A stretch of 64,000 bases of DNA from Lentisphaeria bacterium (lineage in GTDB: Bacteria > Verrucomicrobiota > Lentisphaeria > Victivallales > UBA1829). Under the pieces are notes generated by a model. That model made no database searches, was not told the DNA's origin, and saw only the letters and a list, made by a program, of their open reading frames with translations. This document shows, in pieces, positions 62,815 through 64,000 of the stretch (its first letter is position 1; the number at the start of each line of letters is the position of its first letter). The stretch spans positions 124,001 through 188,000 of the forward strand of contig JAFTIQ010000034.1 in assembly GCA_017456805.1 (NCBI GenBank), given 5' to 3'. Position numbers and translations under genes: made by a program.

Positions 62815-63735
62815 ATGAGTATCGAAGCATTTTTCCTGATTTCCGCCTCAATTCTGATGCATAGTCTCTGGCATTTTCTGTGCAAGAGCAGCGGGAAACC
62901 TTCCATGGCATTTTTTGCCTTGTTTTCCAGTTCGCTTTTTTTGACGATGCTGCCTTTTGCGTTGTGTTCCGGCTTGCTTGGAGAGATCACCTTCGATGTG
63001 GCAAAATTTGCGATTCTCGGGGGACTCAGCGGAGTGATTTGCGATGTGGGATTGATTCTGGCTTACAGACATTGCGATATTTCTCTTGCCTATCCCATGG
63101 CGCGGGCTCTGCCAGTGTTTCTCACTATGCTGATCTCTGTACTGTTCCATTTCGGAAATTCATTATCCTGGCTGGCAATTGCCGGAATGATCATCATTTT
63201 CTCCGGATGTCTGCTCATGGTATTTTCCAATCAGAAAGATGAAAGTTCGCTGAAAGAGAAATTGGAACATCTGAAAAAAGGCGTGCTCGGGATCTGTATT
63301 GCGGCATGCGGAACGACTGCTTACACCTTTTTTGACAAGTATGGGATCGATGCGATCATGAAGCTTTCTCCGGAAACCAATAAGCTGCTGACAGCAGGAA
63401 CCTACTCCTGCATCCGAGAATCCATGGCGATGACAGGGATGTGGGTCACAGTTTGCGGTCTGACCCTTTGCGGAAAAGAGAAGAATGTTCTGCGGACTAT
63501 GGCAAAGCAGTATCATCCGTACCTTGCCGGAGTGCTTGCTGCGCTGGCATACGTTCTGATTCTGCTTGCAATGAATTATGTCTCCAATGTAAGTTTTGTT
63601 CAAGCGTTCCGTCAGCTGAGCCTGCCGATCAGCGCACTTCTCGGATTCTTTATTTTGAAAGAGAAGATCACAAAATTCCGCTGGCTGGCGCTGGCTTTGA
63701 TTATGCTTGGGCTGGTGCTGAGCGTTCTCAAGTAA
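62815..63735 (+). CDS. EamA-family (DMT) transporter
   Basis: A 306-residue inner-membrane protein with about ten hydrophobic helices in two repeats: residues 1-135 (YRHCDISLAYPMARALPVF) and 150-306 (NYVSNVSFVQAFRQLSLPISALLGFF, KITKFRWLALALIMLGLV). This is the drug/metabolite transporter plan. Substrate unknown; it might export or import a small metabolite. It is not clearly part of the glycan region: it is divergent from GH20 with its own promoter. AAGGAG lies upstream of the ATG. Confidence 0.85.
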   Translation: MSIEAFFLISASILMHSLWHFLCKSSGKPSMAFFALFSSSLFLTMLPFALCSGLLGEITFDVAKFAILGGLSGVICDVGLILAYRHCDISLAYPMARALPVFLTMLISVLFHFGNSLSWLAIAGMIIIFSGCLLMVFSNQKDESSLKEKLEHLKKGVLGICIAACGTTAYTFFDKYGIDAIMKLSPETNKLLTAGTYSCIRESMAMTGMWVTVCGLTLCGKEKNVLRTMAKQYHPYLAGVLAALAYVLILLAMNYVSNVSFVQAFRQLSLPISALLGFFILKEKITKFRWLALALIMLGLVLSVLK

Positions 63736-63792
63736 CAATTCTTTCCGAACGAACAAGAAAAAGGGAAATCCTGTAATCTGAAAAAAGAGAAA

Positions 63793-63821
63793 TTGAAATT
63801 TCCCGGAACCGGGTGTATATT
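63793..63821 (+). promoter_or_regulatory. Promoter of the chloride-channel-like gene
   Basis: TTGAAA (63793-63798), 17-bp spacer, TATATT (63816-63821). Confidence 0.65.
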
Positions 63822-63857
63822 ATTGGAATTGAAGAATCATAAAGGAAATTTCAGCAG

Positions 63858-64000
63858 ATGCAGTTTCTGAAAAATATTGCGAAGGGAAGTCTTTACGGCA
63901 CGGCGGCACTGCTCCGGGGATATATGGGAGATAAGGCATATATTCTCCTGCTGAGCGTGATCGTCGGAGTGCTTGCCGGATTGGCAGCGGTCCTGTTGAA
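63858..64000 (+). CDS. Start of a CLC-type chloride channel/transporter
   Basis: An open frame from ATG 63858 to the right edge, 47 codons. MQFLKNIAKGSLYG is followed by YILLLSVIVGVLAGLAAVLL, which matches the first membrane helix of CLC channels. Only this short piece is visible, so the call is tentative. AAAGGAAA lies upstream. Confidence 0.5.
   Translation, partial: MQFLKNIAKGSLYGTAALLRGYMGDKAYILLLSVIVGVLAGLAAVLL

Overview
The window looks like a chromosomal segment of a Lentisphaerae-type bacterium, probably close to Victivallis; this is an inference from gene content, not a database match. Supporting signs are two short type IV-pilin-like proteins with the FTLIELL leader (one also with an H-x9-DG tail), a dense set of glycosidases and very large secreted sugar-active proteins with no SusC/SusD pair, diaminopimelate peptidoglycan synthesis, and LptE/BamD/BamE-like lipoproteins that point to a Gram-negative envelope. 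I see no phage, insertion sequence, CRISPR array or rRNA. One tRNA (Arg-UCU) is present.

Layout. 1-5000: the 3' end of a HIRAN-domain gene, a GH42 beta-galactosidase followed closely by a GNAT_C-type acyltransferase-like gene, a glycerophosphodiester phosphodiesterase, and a convergent LexA-like repressor lacking a protease domain. 5026-8712: an AT-rich divergent promoter region, then rfbBACD for dTDP-L-rhamnose, each gene overlapping the next by ATGA. 8713-19967 (minus strand): housekeeping genes: priA, a periplasmic thioredoxin, pta, a sugar-phosphate isomerase-like TIM barrel, a DUF523 protein, cysS, and a tightly coupled glycosyltransferase-hydE-trmO operon. 20119-25131: an envelope operon of BamD-like TPR protein, LptE, BamE-like lipoprotein, murF and murE. 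25164-32848: an AraC regulator, a strongly expressed aminotransferase/oxidoreductase pair, a polytopic TMTC-like glycosyltransferase, a mutarotase-like protein, tRNA-Arg and a HpcH/HpaI aldolase.

33170-62626 is a glycan-utilisation region of about 29 kb. On the minus strand a LacI regulator with a palindromic operator leads into a GH2 beta-mannosidase, a pilin-like protein, a DUF4434 protein, a 1293-residue secreted protein and a small secreted protein. A divergent AraC regulator faces a glycyl-radical enzyme and its activase. Then come a GH130 mannosyl phosphorylase, a second pilin-like protein and a 1259-residue secreted LamG/CBM9/DUF6067 protein; a second GH2 enzyme divergent from a second LacI regulator; a mannose-6-phosphate-isomerase-like cupin downstream of a GHL6 glycosidase; and a GH20 hexosaminidase. 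Together these suggest breakdown of beta-mannoside and N-acetylhexosamine-containing glycans, for example the core of N-glycans, with phosphorolytic salvage of mannose. No sugar transporter is recognisable among them. The window ends with an EamA transporter and the start of a CLC-type chloride channel.

The most unusual items are: pilin-like proteins embedded twice in operons with giant secreted sugar-active proteins; an uncharacterised glycyl-radical enzyme with a GCYE active site; a histone-H1-like lysine/alanine tail on an aminotransferase; a protease-less LexA; and several clear operator and repeat elements. The sigma-70-type promoters are easy to read (TTGAAN, 16-17 bp, TATATT or TAAATT) and were used to define transcription units.
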